A model generated the notes under the pieces. It was not told the DNA's origin and did not search any database. It saw only the letters and a program-made list of their open reading frames with translations. Below, piece by piece: positions 37,609 through 45,912 of a stretch of 64,000 nucleotides of DNA. Every line of letters starts with the position of its first letter. Within the stretch, counting starts at the first letter, position 1. The stretch covers positions 414,845-478,844 of the forward strand of contig JADJOR010000008.1 of the NCBI GenBank assembly GCA_016713665.1, in the 5' to 3' direction. The position numbers were made by a program, and so were the translations under genes. The stretch comes from Deltaproteobacteria bacterium. Lineage in GTDB: Bacteria; Myxococcota_A; UBA9160; UBA4427.

Positions 37609-37953
37609 TCAATTCGACCGCTCCTTCTTGCGCCTCGCTCCAACGGACCGCTTCTTCGCGATCGATGGCCGTGGTCGATCGCCTCTGACCGAAACCCGGC
37701 TGACCAGCGGGAACTCCTCGGGATGCTCGAGCGAGCGGATCGCCAGATCGACGTCCAGCTTGGGCCAATAGAGGTGGTCCGGCCCCTGCCGTTCGACCTC
37801 GAGAATCTCGGCGATCGAGGATTTCTCGAACCACGGAAAGAGCGCGAAGGGAGCGAATAGCTCGCGACCGTCCACGAAGATCCAGAACCCATGTTTCGAA
37901 ACGTTCGTGACCTCAGTCGCCGAAATGCGCTTGCCACGCGTCGCGGATTTCAT
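37609..37953 (-). CDS. DUF2442 domain protein
   Basis: 114 residues. The N-terminus ISATEVTNVSKHGFWIFVDGRELF and the FPWFEKSSIAEILEV segment are characteristic of DUF2442. The C-terminus is a basic tail (AKKRSVGARRKKERSN). Genes of this family are usually found right after a DUF4160 gene, as here, where the ATG lies inside the 3' end of the frameshifted DUF4160 gene (41 bases overlap). The pair behaves like a mobile two-gene module and has been considered toxin-antitoxin-like; direct function is unknown. It follows the folate gene on the same strand. Confidence 0.85.
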   Translation of the reverse strand: MKSATRGKRISATEVTNVSKHGFWIFVDGRELFAPFALFPWFEKSSIAEILEVERQGPDHLYWPKLDVDLAIRSLEHPEEFPLVSRVSVRGDRPRPSIAKKRSVGARRKKERSN

Positions 37954-38153
37954 TCTCGTGCCTCCGGATCAAGGTGATCGCCGCGGTGATTCGTCGACGG
38001 CTCAGACCGTAGTTCTGGGCCAGCTCGACCTCGGGCTCCAACCAGAATTTCGCCTCGCCGTCTTCGTGGTGGACATGGACGTGCTTGCGACTCTCCTCCC
38101 GCGATAAAGAAGAAGAATCGATAGCCGCCCTTGCGAAGGACCGTAGGGCTCAC
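37913..38153 (-). pseudogene. DUF4160 domain protein, single-base frameshift
   Basis: The GTG at 38153 overlaps the PTPS stop. The first residues SPTVLRKGGYRFFFF match DUF4160, then the frame is lost. Removing one base near 38105 (an extra base after the TTT run) restores SREESRKHVHVHHEDGEAKFW, then LEPEVELAQNYGLS and IRRHENEIRDAWQAHFGD, a full DUF4160 ending at 37913. The family is partner to DUF2442, which follows. Either the module is silenced by mutation or the base is an assembly error; the intact downstream sequence favours a recent event or an error. Confidence 0.75.
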
Positions 38154-38662
38154 CGCGAGCCCGCGTCATCCGAGTAGTAGTACACCCCCCACTGCCCCGA
38201 AGTCTCCGAGACCGCGAGCCGCAGCTTCTGGATCTGCGTCCGCCCGAAGCGCGCCTGCACCCGCCGCACGAGCTCGCGCCCGAACCAGCTCGCGAGATTC
38301 TCGGCCGAGCTGTTGTTGATCGGGAGCACGATGATCTCCTCGCTCGGCGCGAGGTAGCGACAGCCGCGATAGGCGACCTCGGTATGCCCGTCTTCGCGGG
38401 GCTTCAGGACGAGCTCGGGATGCTGGCCGGGGACGACCCAGTGTTCGTCGAGCTCGTCGCAGAGCTCGCGGATCACGGGCTTGACCTGGATGAAGTCGAT
38501 CACGATGCCCTTGTCCGTCAGCAGCCCCTCGATCTCGGCGTCGACGTAGTAGTTGTGGCCGTGGAGCCGCTCCTTCGAGCCGTCGGGGAAGATCAGGAAA
38601 TGGGCACACGAGAACTTGAAGTTCTCCTTGTGGAGATGGATCGCCCAGCGTTCGGTCGTCAT
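38150..38662 (-). CDS. 6-pyruvoyltetrahydropterin synthase-like protein, PTPS-III type
   Basis: 170 residues of the T-fold PTPS/QueD family. The zinc His residues are in FSCAHFLIF and LHGHNYYVDAEIEG. Where QueD has CGRLHGH, this protein has KERLHGH, so the catalytic Cys is replaced and a Glu sits three residues before HGH. This ExxHGH arrangement defines PTPS-III, which makes 6-hydroxymethyl-dihydropterin and replaces dihydroneopterin aldolase (FolB) in folate synthesis. A dihydropteroate synthase-like gene diverges 185 bases away, which fits that role. Other visible family motifs are VIDFIQVKP and NNSSAENLASWF (Asn/Ser/Ala/Glu). Confidence 0.85.
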   Translation of the reverse strand: MTTERWAIHLHKENFKFSCAHFLIFPDGSKERLHGHNYYVDAEIEGLLTDKGIVIDFIQVKPVIRELCDELDEHWVVPGQHPELVLKPREDGHTEVAYRGCRYLAPSEEIIVLPINNSSAENLASWFGRELVRRVQARFGRTQIQKLRLAVSETSGQWGVYYYSDDAGSR

Positions 38663-38847
38663 GGTCGAGGAGTCTCCGGGACCTCCGTCGGGAGGTCGTC
38701 GTCACGGCGCGCGCAGGAGTATGACACGCCGGGATGGCCGGGTCCCGATCGGCAGGCGGGCGGCAGCGCGGGCACGGCGCAGACCGCCGCGCCTCCACGC
38801 CTTCCCGCGCCTTGACCGACCGCGGCGGAGCCTCGAAGCTCCGCGCG

Positions 38848-39701
38848 ATGACCCCCACCCCGTCGACCGACGCGCAGACCGCGCCCGCCTCGCCCGCTCG
38901 CCCCTACGCGCCGCAGATCCTCGGCGTGCTGAACGTCTCGCCCGAATCGATGGTGACCGAGTCGATCGCGATCGGAGACGATGCGGTCCGCGAGCGCGCG
39001 GCGATGCTGGTCCGGACCGGCGCCGACTGGATCGATCTCGGCGGCCGCTCGATCACACCCGACGCCCCGATGATCGACGACGCGACCGAGCAGGCGCGGC
39101 TCTTCGCGGCGCTGGCGGCGCTGCGGAGCGCGGGGCGGTGCGGGACCGGGCGCAGGCGCGGGAACGGGCGACCACCTACCGCGTCTCGATCGATACCTGG
39201 AGCGCCGCCACCGGCGAGGCCGCCCTCGCCCGCGGCGCCGACGCGATCAACTATACCGGTGGTCCGCTCCCGTCCTCGCTGCTCGACGCGGTGGCGCGAC
39301 GCTCGGCGCTCCTCTTCGTGACGTACATGCCCTACGCGAACGCCTATGCGATGCGGAGTGCGCCGCCGGCAGCGGTGGGCATCGAGGCGGTGCTCGCGCA
39401 TCTCGGGCCGAAGGTCGAGGCGGCGCGCCGCGCGGGGATCGCGCGGCTCGTCCTCGATCCCAACGTCGGGATCATCCATCCCTCGACCGACGACCACCGC
39501 AAGATCCACCAGCAGCTCGACATCGTCTGGCAGCTCGACCGCCTGCGTGTCCTCGGCTGCCCGATCCTGCTCTACGCCGCGCGCAAGCCCGAGCCCCTCG
39601 CGCGGATCATGATGGCGTCGGCGGTGCTGCACGCGCGGGCCGACTACGTCCGCACACATACGCCCGAGATGATCCGGCGGCTGCTCGTCGCCGAGGGCTG
39701 A
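38848..39701 (+). pseudogene. Dihydropteroate synthase-like protein, single-base frameshift
   Basis: From ATG 38848 the frame reads ILGVLNVSPESM (DHPS NVTPDS region) and WIDLGGRSITPD (GGEST region). It loses frame near 39122. One missing base there restores a helix RERGAVRDRAQARERAT and then VSIDTWSAATGEAALARGADAINYTGG, LVLDPNVGI and YVRTHTPEMIRRLL to the stop at 39701. The motifs are recognisable but diverged from standard FolP (for example DPNVG for DPGIG), so a pterin-related paralogue is possible. It condenses hydroxymethyl-dihydropterin diphosphate with p-aminobenzoate in folate synthesis. A divergent PTPS-III gene supports the assignment. Confidence 0.72.
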
Positions 39702-39760
39702 AGCGCGCGCACCGCCGACGTGCCCGCCTTCGCGTGCGTCCGCCTTCGCGCGAGCCCGGA

Positions 39761-40363
39761 TCAGCGCGGCTTTCGCAGCGCCTCCCGGACGAGCACGAGG
39801 CGATCGTTGCCGAAGTAGAGATCGTCGCCGTTCACGAAGATCGTCGGCGAGCCGTAGCCGCCCCGGGCGATCAGCTCGTCGGTATTCGCGCGAAGACGCG
39901 CCTTGATCTCCGGCGTCTCGATGCGCGCGAGGAGCGACTGCGGATCGAGCCCCGCCCGGGCGGCGACGTCGACGAGGACCTCGCGCTGGGAGATGTCGCG
40001 GTCCTCGCCCCAGTAGGCCTCGAAGGCCGCCCGCGAGAACTCGACGCCGCGTCCCTCGTCGAACGCTGCGATCACGCCGCGCATCGCGGCCACGCTATTC
40101 ACCGGGAAGACCTTCGGCGGCCAGGTGATCTTCAGGTCGTAGTAGCGCGCCCAGTCCGCCAGATCCTTCGCGGTCTGCGCCCAGCGCAGCTTCGACGCAT
40201 TCGCCCGCGCCGCATACACGCCCTGGTTCACCGCATTGAAGACGCCGCCCACCAGGATCGGCTTCCACGTCACCGGGACACCCGCCTCGGCGGCGACGTC
40301 CTCGATCTTGTGGAACGCGAGATAGGTCCAGGGGCTGCCGACGTCGTAGAAGAATTCGAGCAT
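39761..40363 (-). CDS. 2-hydroxychromene-2-carboxylate isomerase family protein (DsbA-like fold)
   Basis: 200 residues. The start LEFFYDVGSPWTYLAFHKIE matches the glutathione-dependent isomerase family (Ser in place of thioredoxin Cys), and GGYGSPTIFVNGDDLYFGNDRL closes the thioredoxin-like fold. Family members isomerise hydroxychromene carboxylate in naphthalene degradation or act as kappa-class glutathione transferases. No aromatic pathway genes are nearby, so the substrate is open. It is convergent with the DHPS-like gene and 14 bases downstream of the PEP-CTERM gene on the same strand. Confidence 0.85.
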   Translation of the reverse strand: MLEFFYDVGSPWTYLAFHKIEDVAAEAGVPVTWKPILVGGVFNAVNQGVYAARANASKLRWAQTAKDLADWARYYDLKITWPPKVFPVNSVAAMRGVIAAFDEGRGVEFSRAAFEAYWGEDRDISQREVLVDVAARAGLDPQSLLARIETPEIKARLRANTDELIARGGYGSPTIFVNGDDLYFGNDRLVLVREALRKPR

Positions 40364-40377
40364 GGCGGGAGGCTAGT

Positions 40378-40959
40378 TCAGGCGGCGGGCGCCGGCTGCT
40401 GGACTCGGCGGGGCTCGAGCGTGGACGACACGCGGTCCCCGGTCCGCCGCCGGGCGAGCGCGGCCAGTCCCAATCCGAGCATCCACGCGCTCGAGGGCTC
40501 CGGCACGGGGACGAAGCCGACGTCCTGGAACCGGACCTCGAAGACGCCGACCGAGTTCGTGACGTGGAGGAATCCGTCGAGCGCGAGGGCCCGATCCGAG
40601 ACGATCCGGATCGTGAGGTCGTGCTCCTCGAAGCCGGGCACGTTCCCTCGGATCGTCAGAAATCCGGCTGCGAGCGTCGCCTCGCCGACGACGCTGCCGA
40701 AGGTCACGTTGAAGAACTCGAACCCGAGCGGACGGAAGCCGATCGTCAAGCTCGAGTTGACGAGCGCGCCCGCGCTCGGCGGCGGCGCCAGGCCAATCGA
40801 TGCGTCGACCGGATACGCAGCGCAAGCGCCATCCAGGCAGTACTCGGCCGTGGCCGATGCGGACGGAACCCAGGTCCCGCCAAACAGGGTCGCTCGAGCC
40901 GGGTCGGGGGCCATCACGAGCAGGCCCAGGACGAAGATCATCCGACGAATGAAGCGCAT
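40378..40959 (-). CDS. Small PEP-CTERM secreted protein with extended tail
   Basis: 193 residues from ATG 40959 behind a GGGGGG site. A signal peptide (cleavage near PARAT) precedes about 130 residues of beta-rich sequence (GSVVGEATLAAGFLTIRG, HDLTIRIVSDRALALDGFLHV). The sorting signal PVPEPSSAWMLGLGLAALARRRTG is followed by about 22 more residues ending in QQPAPAA, longer than the usual few residues after the Arg cluster. The region upstream (40960-41207) contains no gene. No known domain. Confidence 0.8.
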   Translation of the reverse strand: MRFIRRMIFVLGLLVMAPDPARATLFGGTWVPSASATAEYCLDGACAAYPVDASIGLAPPPSAGALVNSSLTIGFRPLGFEFFNVTFGSVVGEATLAAGFLTIRGNVPGFEEHDLTIRIVSDRALALDGFLHVTNSVGVFEVRFQDVGFVPVPEPSSAWMLGLGLAALARRRTGDRVSSTLEPRRVQQPAPAA

Positions 40960-41207
40960 TCGAATCCCCCCGCATGCATCCAAGGGTTGCCGGCGTCGGA
41001 GAAGACATCACGTCCGTCGGCCATTTTCCGTCACTCGCCGCTCGCCGCCGAGCTTCGAAAGAGAGTGTCGTTCTCCGGAATCAACGTGGTCGGGAGGGGG
41101 GGGCGAAGTCGCAAGGAATCTGCGATCTCGAGAACAGTCGAGCGGTCGACCTACCATCCCGCGCTCCAGCGGATACCCTGCTTCTGTCCCCCACGCCGGA
41201 GAATCCC

Positions 41208-41795
41208 ATGGACGATCGATCCCGCACGGCCCCGTGGCTCCGTCGCCTCGCCCTCCTGGCGGCGCTCGTCCTCGCGACGCTCGCGGGCGGCTGGCTTTAT
41301 CTGTCCCGCGCCGACGGCCCCGTCGGCGTCTTCGCCGGCGGTCCGCTCCGCTCGGGCGAGCTCGCCGACTTCGCCGCCGTGGACTGGTGGGACCTCGACC
41401 GCCTGCACGATCTCGAGCTCGAGCTCGTCGGCGAAGGCCGCTCGCGCACCCTCTGGTTCAGCACCCAGGACGGCATCCCCTACGTCGCCTGCGACCTCGA
41501 CTGCGTGGGGGGCGTGCTCGAGCGCTGGCCGCAGCAGGTCGAGCGCGACGATCGCGTCGTCGTCCGCATCGACGGGCGCCGCGTGCTCGGCCGTCTGGTC
41601 CACGTCCCGCACGGGACGGCGGAGTATGCGAGCGCGCGGGCCGGGCGCGAGCGCAAGTTCTCGGGAGACGGGGGCGGCCTCGCCGCCGCGGAGACCGCGG
41701 CCCACAACGCGGTGGTCGACGTCGGCGAGAAGTGGACCGGGCGGGACCAGCGTGCCGAGCCCGGGGACCGGCTGTTCCGGATCGATCCGCGCTGA
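41208..41795 (+). CDS. Membrane-anchored hypothetical protein
   Basis: Start at ATG 41208 with GGAG 10 bases upstream. Residues 13-33 are a single membrane segment (LALLAALVLATLAGGWLYL). The exported part has GGPLRSGELADFAAVDWWDL, RTLWFSTQDGIPYVACDLDC (two Cys), a short beta-type module RVVVRIDGRRVLGRLVHV and a charged C-terminus. This looks like a compact beta-barrel or split-barrel domain, perhaps distantly related to deazaflavin-dependent nitroreductase-like folds, but I cannot name a family. It precedes the LLM oxidoreductase by 85 bases on the same strand. Confidence 0.65.
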   Translation: MDDRSRTAPWLRRLALLAALVLATLAGGWLYLSRADGPVGVFAGGPLRSGELADFAAVDWWDLDRLHDLELELVGEGRSRTLWFSTQDGIPYVACDLDCVGGVLERWPQQVERDDRVVVRIDGRRVLGRLVHVPHGTAEYASARAGRERKFSGDGGGLAAAETAAHNAVVDVGEKWTGRDQRAEPGDRLFRIDPR

Positions 41796-41880
41796 TCGTC
41801 GGCGATCGCCGCGGAGAGGCGAGAGGCGCGCATCGAGAGGCCGTGGGCAGGCACGGCGATGCGCATTAGTCTCCCGGCCC

Positions 41881-42921
41881 ATGTCGACCGATTCGTCCAT
41901 CGATCCCGGCCGCTGCTGGGGCGGCGTGTATCCCATCCTCGGCCCGAAGCTCCCCGCGATCGCGAAGCGCCTCGAGGCGAGCGGCCGCTACGGCATCCTC
42001 GCCGGCCAGAGCTGGGGCCCGCCGTGGATCCCGCTCGCGGCGGCGGCGGCGGTGACCGAGCGCGTCCAGCTCGCCTGCAGCGTCGCGATCGCCGGGGCGC
42101 GCAGCCCCTTCGAGACCGCGCATGCCGCCCTCGACCTCGATCGCATCTCGAACGGCCGCTTCGTGCTGGGCCTCGGCGCGAGCACGCGCTGGGTCACGCG
42201 CAGCCATTTCGGAGTCGACTGGCCGAAGCCGGTCCAGCAGCTGCGCGAGTGTGTCGAAGCCGTCCGCCACGTCGTCGCCCACGCCCATACGGGCCTCACG
42301 CCCTTCGAGGGCGAGTATTTCCGCGCCGACTTCGCGGGGCTCGAGCCGGCGGCGCCGCCCGTCCGTTCCGCGATTCCGATCTGGCTGGGCGCGCTGCGCT
42401 CGCGGATGACGCGGCTCGCGGGCGAGATCGCCGACGGCGTGATCGGCCATCCGCTCTGGGGCGTCGACTACTGGCTGGGTCGAGTCCAGGCGGATCTCGC
42501 CGAGGGGGCGCGCGTCTCCGGGCGGCGCGTCGAGGATCTGCATCAATGCGTCTACCTGACGGTCGCGATCGCCGACGATCCGCGCGAGGCCTTCGCCGAT
42601 GCCCGCCAGTCCGTCGCGGCCTACGCCGCGATCGAGCAGTACGCGCCCTTCTTCGAGGACGCGGGCTTCGGCGACGCCGCCGCGCGCATCCGTCGCCTCT
42701 GGGCCGCCGACCAGCGGGAGCTCGCCGCGTCCGAGGTCGACGAGGCGATGGCCCGGGCCTTCGTGATCTTCGGCGACGCGGAGCACGCGCGGCGGGAGGT
42801 CGCGCGGGTCGCGAACATCGCGACGACCTGGTCGCTCTCGCCCCCGAGCTGGGGCGTCCCGCTGCAGCGGACGGGCTTCTACACGGCGCAGATCGACCGG
42901 GCGTTCTTCGGGCGGATCTGA
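41881..42921 (+). CDS. LLM class flavin-dependent oxidoreductase (luciferase-like)
   Basis: 346 residues with the TIM-barrel pattern of bacterial luciferase-like or F420-dependent enzymes: WIPLAAAAAVTERVQLACSV, ALDLDRISNGRFVLGLGAS, PIWLGALRSRMTRLAGEIADGVIGH and a long C-terminal region. It uses FMN or F420 to oxidise or reduce small substrates; which cofactor cannot be decided. No ribosome site is obvious, but the ATG follows the divergent sequence cleanly. Good coding bias. Confidence 0.85.
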   Translation: MSTDSSIDPGRCWGGVYPILGPKLPAIAKRLEASGRYGILAGQSWGPPWIPLAAAAAVTERVQLACSVAIAGARSPFETAHAALDLDRISNGRFVLGLGASTRWVTRSHFGVDWPKPVQQLRECVEAVRHVVAHAHTGLTPFEGEYFRADFAGLEPAAPPVRSAIPIWLGALRSRMTRLAGEIADGVIGHPLWGVDYWLGRVQADLAEGARVSGRRVEDLHQCVYLTVAIADDPREAFADARQSVAAYAAIEQYAPFFEDAGFGDAAARIRRLWAADQRELAASEVDEAMARAFVIFGDAEHARREVARVANIATTWSLSPPSWGVPLQRTGFYTAQIDRAFFGRI

Positions 42922-43070
42922 TCCTCGGTCAGGCCGCGCAGCGCCGCTCCATACCGCGACGCGCCGCCCGCGACGCATCCGATGCCGCCGGGGTCGAATC
43001 GGAATTCCTTCCGCTTTCGACACGATCTCGCGTATCCTGGGATCGAGCCCGCTCGCGGAGGTCCCAGCCC

Positions 43071-44687
43071 ATGCTCGATCGAGCTCCCGCGCGCCGCGCC
43101 CGAACTCTGCGTCGGAGGCTTCCCGCGACGCTCTCCCTCCTGAGCGCCACCGTCCTTCTCTCGCTCGGCGCGATCCCGTTCGCAACGCCCTCGAGCGCCG
43201 TCACGATCGCCGTGCGCTTCACCGGCCCCGGCACGGCGTGGAACGATCCCGCGAACTGGACGCCGGCACTCGCGGCGGCCCCGGCCAACGACGCGGGCGC
43301 AGACCTCCGATTCGACGTCTCGATCGCCGCTCCGGAGTGTCCGCCCGGCGGTGTGGTCCTCGGCGCCGAAACAGGCTCGATTTCGATCGATCGGCTCGTG
43401 CTCGCTCCCGCGTGCCGCCTCGCGGTCGAGACCGGCGGAGAGCTCCGGATCCTGCGCGAGGCCCTGCTCGGCGGCGACCTCGCCGTCGAGGGCGGGCAGG
43501 TCGCGGTGCTCGGTCGGCGCGTCCTGTCCGCGGACGATCGGGGGATCGGGCCGATCGCCCTCACCGCGAGCGCGGGCGGCGTGCTCGACCTGCGCCACGT
43601 CGATCGTTTCGCCGCCCCGAGCATCGAGCTCACGGGGCACGACGCCGCCATCCTGCTCGGACCGATCGGGCGCTCGACCCGGATCGCGATCGATCTCGAC
43701 GAGTCACCGGGCGGCGCGGGGGCCACCCTCGCCCTCGGCGACTTCATGCAATTCCTCGGCGAGAGTCGGCTCTCCGCGCCGACGGCCGACGTGCATCTGC
43801 GTGCGGGCTGGCTGATCCACGACCAGGACGACCCCGCCGATTTCGATCTATCGAACGCGACGGTGACGACGGAGGGATGGGTCGTGCTCGAGGCCGCCGG
43901 GCGCGATGTCGGGGCGGACTGCGCGCTGCTCGAAGACACCAACTTCGGCATCGGTCGGCTGCGGGTCGGCGCGGCGACCGTGAGCAGCGAAGTGCGGGTC
44001 GGCGACCGAGGGGATAATGGTCGACGCGCCGGCCCCGGCGGCCCCGGCGAGGCCATCTACCTGCTCGGCTCCGGATCCGGCGCGCCCTGCGAGCCGTCGG
44101 GCGGAGACGGGCTCGTGATCGAGCCGGGGTCGAGGATCATCGTCGAGCCGCAATCGGCCGGCTCGAGGATCTACGCCTATCAGGCGAGCACCGATTCGCT
44201 CGTCCGGCTCAACGACCTCGTGACGCTGGAGGGCCCTGTCTGTGTCGCGGCGTTCGGCGGAGCGGTCTGCCGACGCTACGAGATCTTCGAGGACTTCACG
44301 GATTCCGATCTCGTCCCGCAGTGGGACAACTGCTCGACGCGGGTCAACGGACCGAACCAGAACTCGAGCCAGCTCGACGCCGACCAGGACGGATACGGCG
44401 ACGCGTGCGACACGGACTACGACCAGAGCGGATCGACGACGGCCGCCGACTTCGGCGCTCTTCTGGGAACCTTCGGGCGGATCGGTGACCGCACCGACCA
44501 TACGGGGGAGGGCCTCGTCCGCGTCGACGACTTCGCGGTCTTCCTCTCGGGATTCTCGCGGTCGCCCGGCACGCCGGGACCGTCCTGGCTGAGTTGCGCG
44601 AATCCGACGATCCGCGTCGACGCGGGCGACCCGCCGTGTCCCGCAGGCTGGGGCAACTTCGGCTTCGAGCCGCCCCCGGACCCGTGA
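43071..44687 (+). CDS. Secreted calcium-binding-type protein with thrombospondin type-3-like repeat
   Basis: 538 residues with a signal peptide (cleavage after PSSA). The first 350 residues hold beta-helix or adhesin-like strands (GSISIDRLVLAPACRLAVE, GGDLAVEGGQVAVLGRR). Near residues 420-450 lies WDNCSTRVNGPNQNSSQLD followed by DQDGYGDACDTDYDQSGS, a thrombospondin type-3 or dockerin-like calcium loop (Asp/Asn at alternating positions). No PEP-CTERM tail or barrel is present, so it is probably released or held by other means. Structural or adhesive function is inferred. The C-terminus ends with Cys-containing CANPTIRVDAGDPPCPAGW. Confidence 0.75.
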   Translation: MLDRAPARRARTLRRRLPATLSLLSATVLLSLGAIPFATPSSAVTIAVRFTGPGTAWNDPANWTPALAAAPANDAGADLRFDVSIAAPECPPGGVVLGAETGSISIDRLVLAPACRLAVETGGELRILREALLGGDLAVEGGQVAVLGRRVLSADDRGIGPIALTASAGGVLDLRHVDRFAAPSIELTGHDAAILLGPIGRSTRIAIDLDESPGGAGATLALGDFMQFLGESRLSAPTADVHLRAGWLIHDQDDPADFDLSNATVTTEGWVVLEAAGRDVGADCALLEDTNFGIGRLRVGAATVSSEVRVGDRGDNGRRAGPGGPGEAIYLLGSGSGAPCEPSGGDGLVIEPGSRIIVEPQSAGSRIYAYQASTDSLVRLNDLVTLEGPVCVAAFGGAVCRRYEIFEDFTDSDLVPQWDNCSTRVNGPNQNSSQLDADQDGYGDACDTDYDQSGSTTAADFGALLGTFGRIGDRTDHTGEGLVRVDDFAVFLSGFSRSPGTPGPSWLSCANPTIRVDAGDPPCPAGWGNFGFEPPPDP

Positions 44688-44748
44688 GGCGCGGCTTCGG
44701 TCGAGTCGCGCCCGCACCGTCGATCGATGCCCAGCTTCCTCCCGGCGC

Positions 44749-45786
44749 TCAGCGCACCCCTGCGAGCTCGACCTCGAGCAGCTCGCTCGCCGCCGTCGGA
44801 TCGTCTTGATCGACGACGACGAAGGCGACGTCCTCACGCTCGGGATCGAGACAGACGCCCTCGGCCTTGCGCCGGCTCGGTCGACCGTCCGCCTCGAGGA
44901 GCGGGATCAGCGCTTCGAGCTTCGGACGAGCGCCGAGCGACAGGATCCCGAGCGTGCTCCCGACGACGGCGCCGTCTTCGATCACGTCGGGCGACGCTTC
45001 GGCCGCCGCGAGGAAGAGCAGGCGGTCCGGATCGACGAGACAGGCGTCGGTGAAGCCGAGGGCGACGCCGTCGAGGGCGGAGAGCTCGACGGGATCGACG
45101 CGCAAAGTCCGGAGCGCCTCTCCGCGTCCGTCGAGCAGCGCCTGCAGCTCCTCGAGCTCGACGCGGACGACGGCCGGAGTTCCCTCGGCGCCGTTCCCCC
45201 GCTGGAGCAGGACGAGATCCGCGTCCGCGACGCAGGCGCCTTCGAGATTGAGGGGGGCCCCCCGGAGCATGACCTCCGCGCGCAGGGCGGCGCAGAAGCG
45301 AGCGTTCGATCGGACGCGAATCGCTCCCGTTCCCGCTTCGGCTCCGGCTCTGGCTCCGATCCCAGCCGGATCGACCTCGACTACGACCTCGCGGATCGCC
45401 GCCGAGCCCGAACCGAAGAGCCAGAGCCGCGGTCCCTGCTTCGTCGGCACCACGCACAGGCTCTCGAGGTCGAGCTTGTCGAGCTTGTTGCCGCGGAGCG
45501 TGTCGAAGAGGCGGAGACCGGATCGGCCCACGGGCAGCGGCAGGGCGTCGACGCGACGGGTATCCGGATCGATCAACGCGAGGAAGTGCGCATCGTCCTG
45601 GCAGACGCCGAGACGCGGCCCCGCCGGCGTGTCCACCCAGGCGATCCCCGACGCGGCCCGGACGATCGCCGGACGATCGAGTCGCGCATCCGGGCCGTCC
45701 GCATAACGGAGCGGCGTGATGGATCGGATACGTGCCGTGGCGACGGCGGGCGGGCGGGCCCTCGGGCGGATGCTCGAGCTGTCCAG
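44749..45786 (-). CDS. DUF6929-like beta-propeller type hypothetical protein, predicted CTG start
   Basis: The frame is open far upstream, but coding sense begins near RIRSITPLRYADGP. No ATG, GTG or TTG stands there; a CTG at 45784-45786 follows AAGGAG with a 6-base spacing, giving 345 residues. The protein has repeated strand pairs such as GVCQDDAHFLALIDPD, LESLCVVPTKQGPRLWLFG, GVALGFTDACLVDP and GVCLDPEREDVAFVVVD, consistent with a beta-propeller. I recognise it only as DUF6929-like, and this is a weak match. It is divergent from the NHL-repeat gene. Confidence 0.55.
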   Translation of the reverse strand: MDSSSIRPRARPPAVATARIRSITPLRYADGPDARLDRPAIVRAASGIAWVDTPAGPRLGVCQDDAHFLALIDPDTRRVDALPLPVGRSGLRLFDTLRGNKLDKLDLESLCVVPTKQGPRLWLFGSGSAAIREVVVEVDPAGIGARAGAEAGTGAIRVRSNARFCAALRAEVMLRGAPLNLEGACVADADLVLLQRGNGAEGTPAVVRVELEELQALLDGRGEALRTLRVDPVELSALDGVALGFTDACLVDPDRLLFLAAAEASPDVIEDGAVVGSTLGILSLGARPKLEALIPLLEADGRPSRRKAEGVCLDPEREDVAFVVVDQDDPTAASELLEVELAGVR

Positions 45787-45912
45787 GGGTCGCTCCTTCG
45801 GGCGAGCACGATCGACGCCTCGCGCGGAATGGATAGCGCTCGGCGGCGCGACAGGACGCGGTAACGTGCGCGGAGACGATTCGATTCCTCCCGATCCATC
45901 GAGGAAGGCCCC

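Noticed and set aside
40960..41207. Sigma54-type promoter for the 40378 PEP-CTERM gene
   Set aside because: No TGGCAC-N5-TTGC pattern could be matched on either strand.
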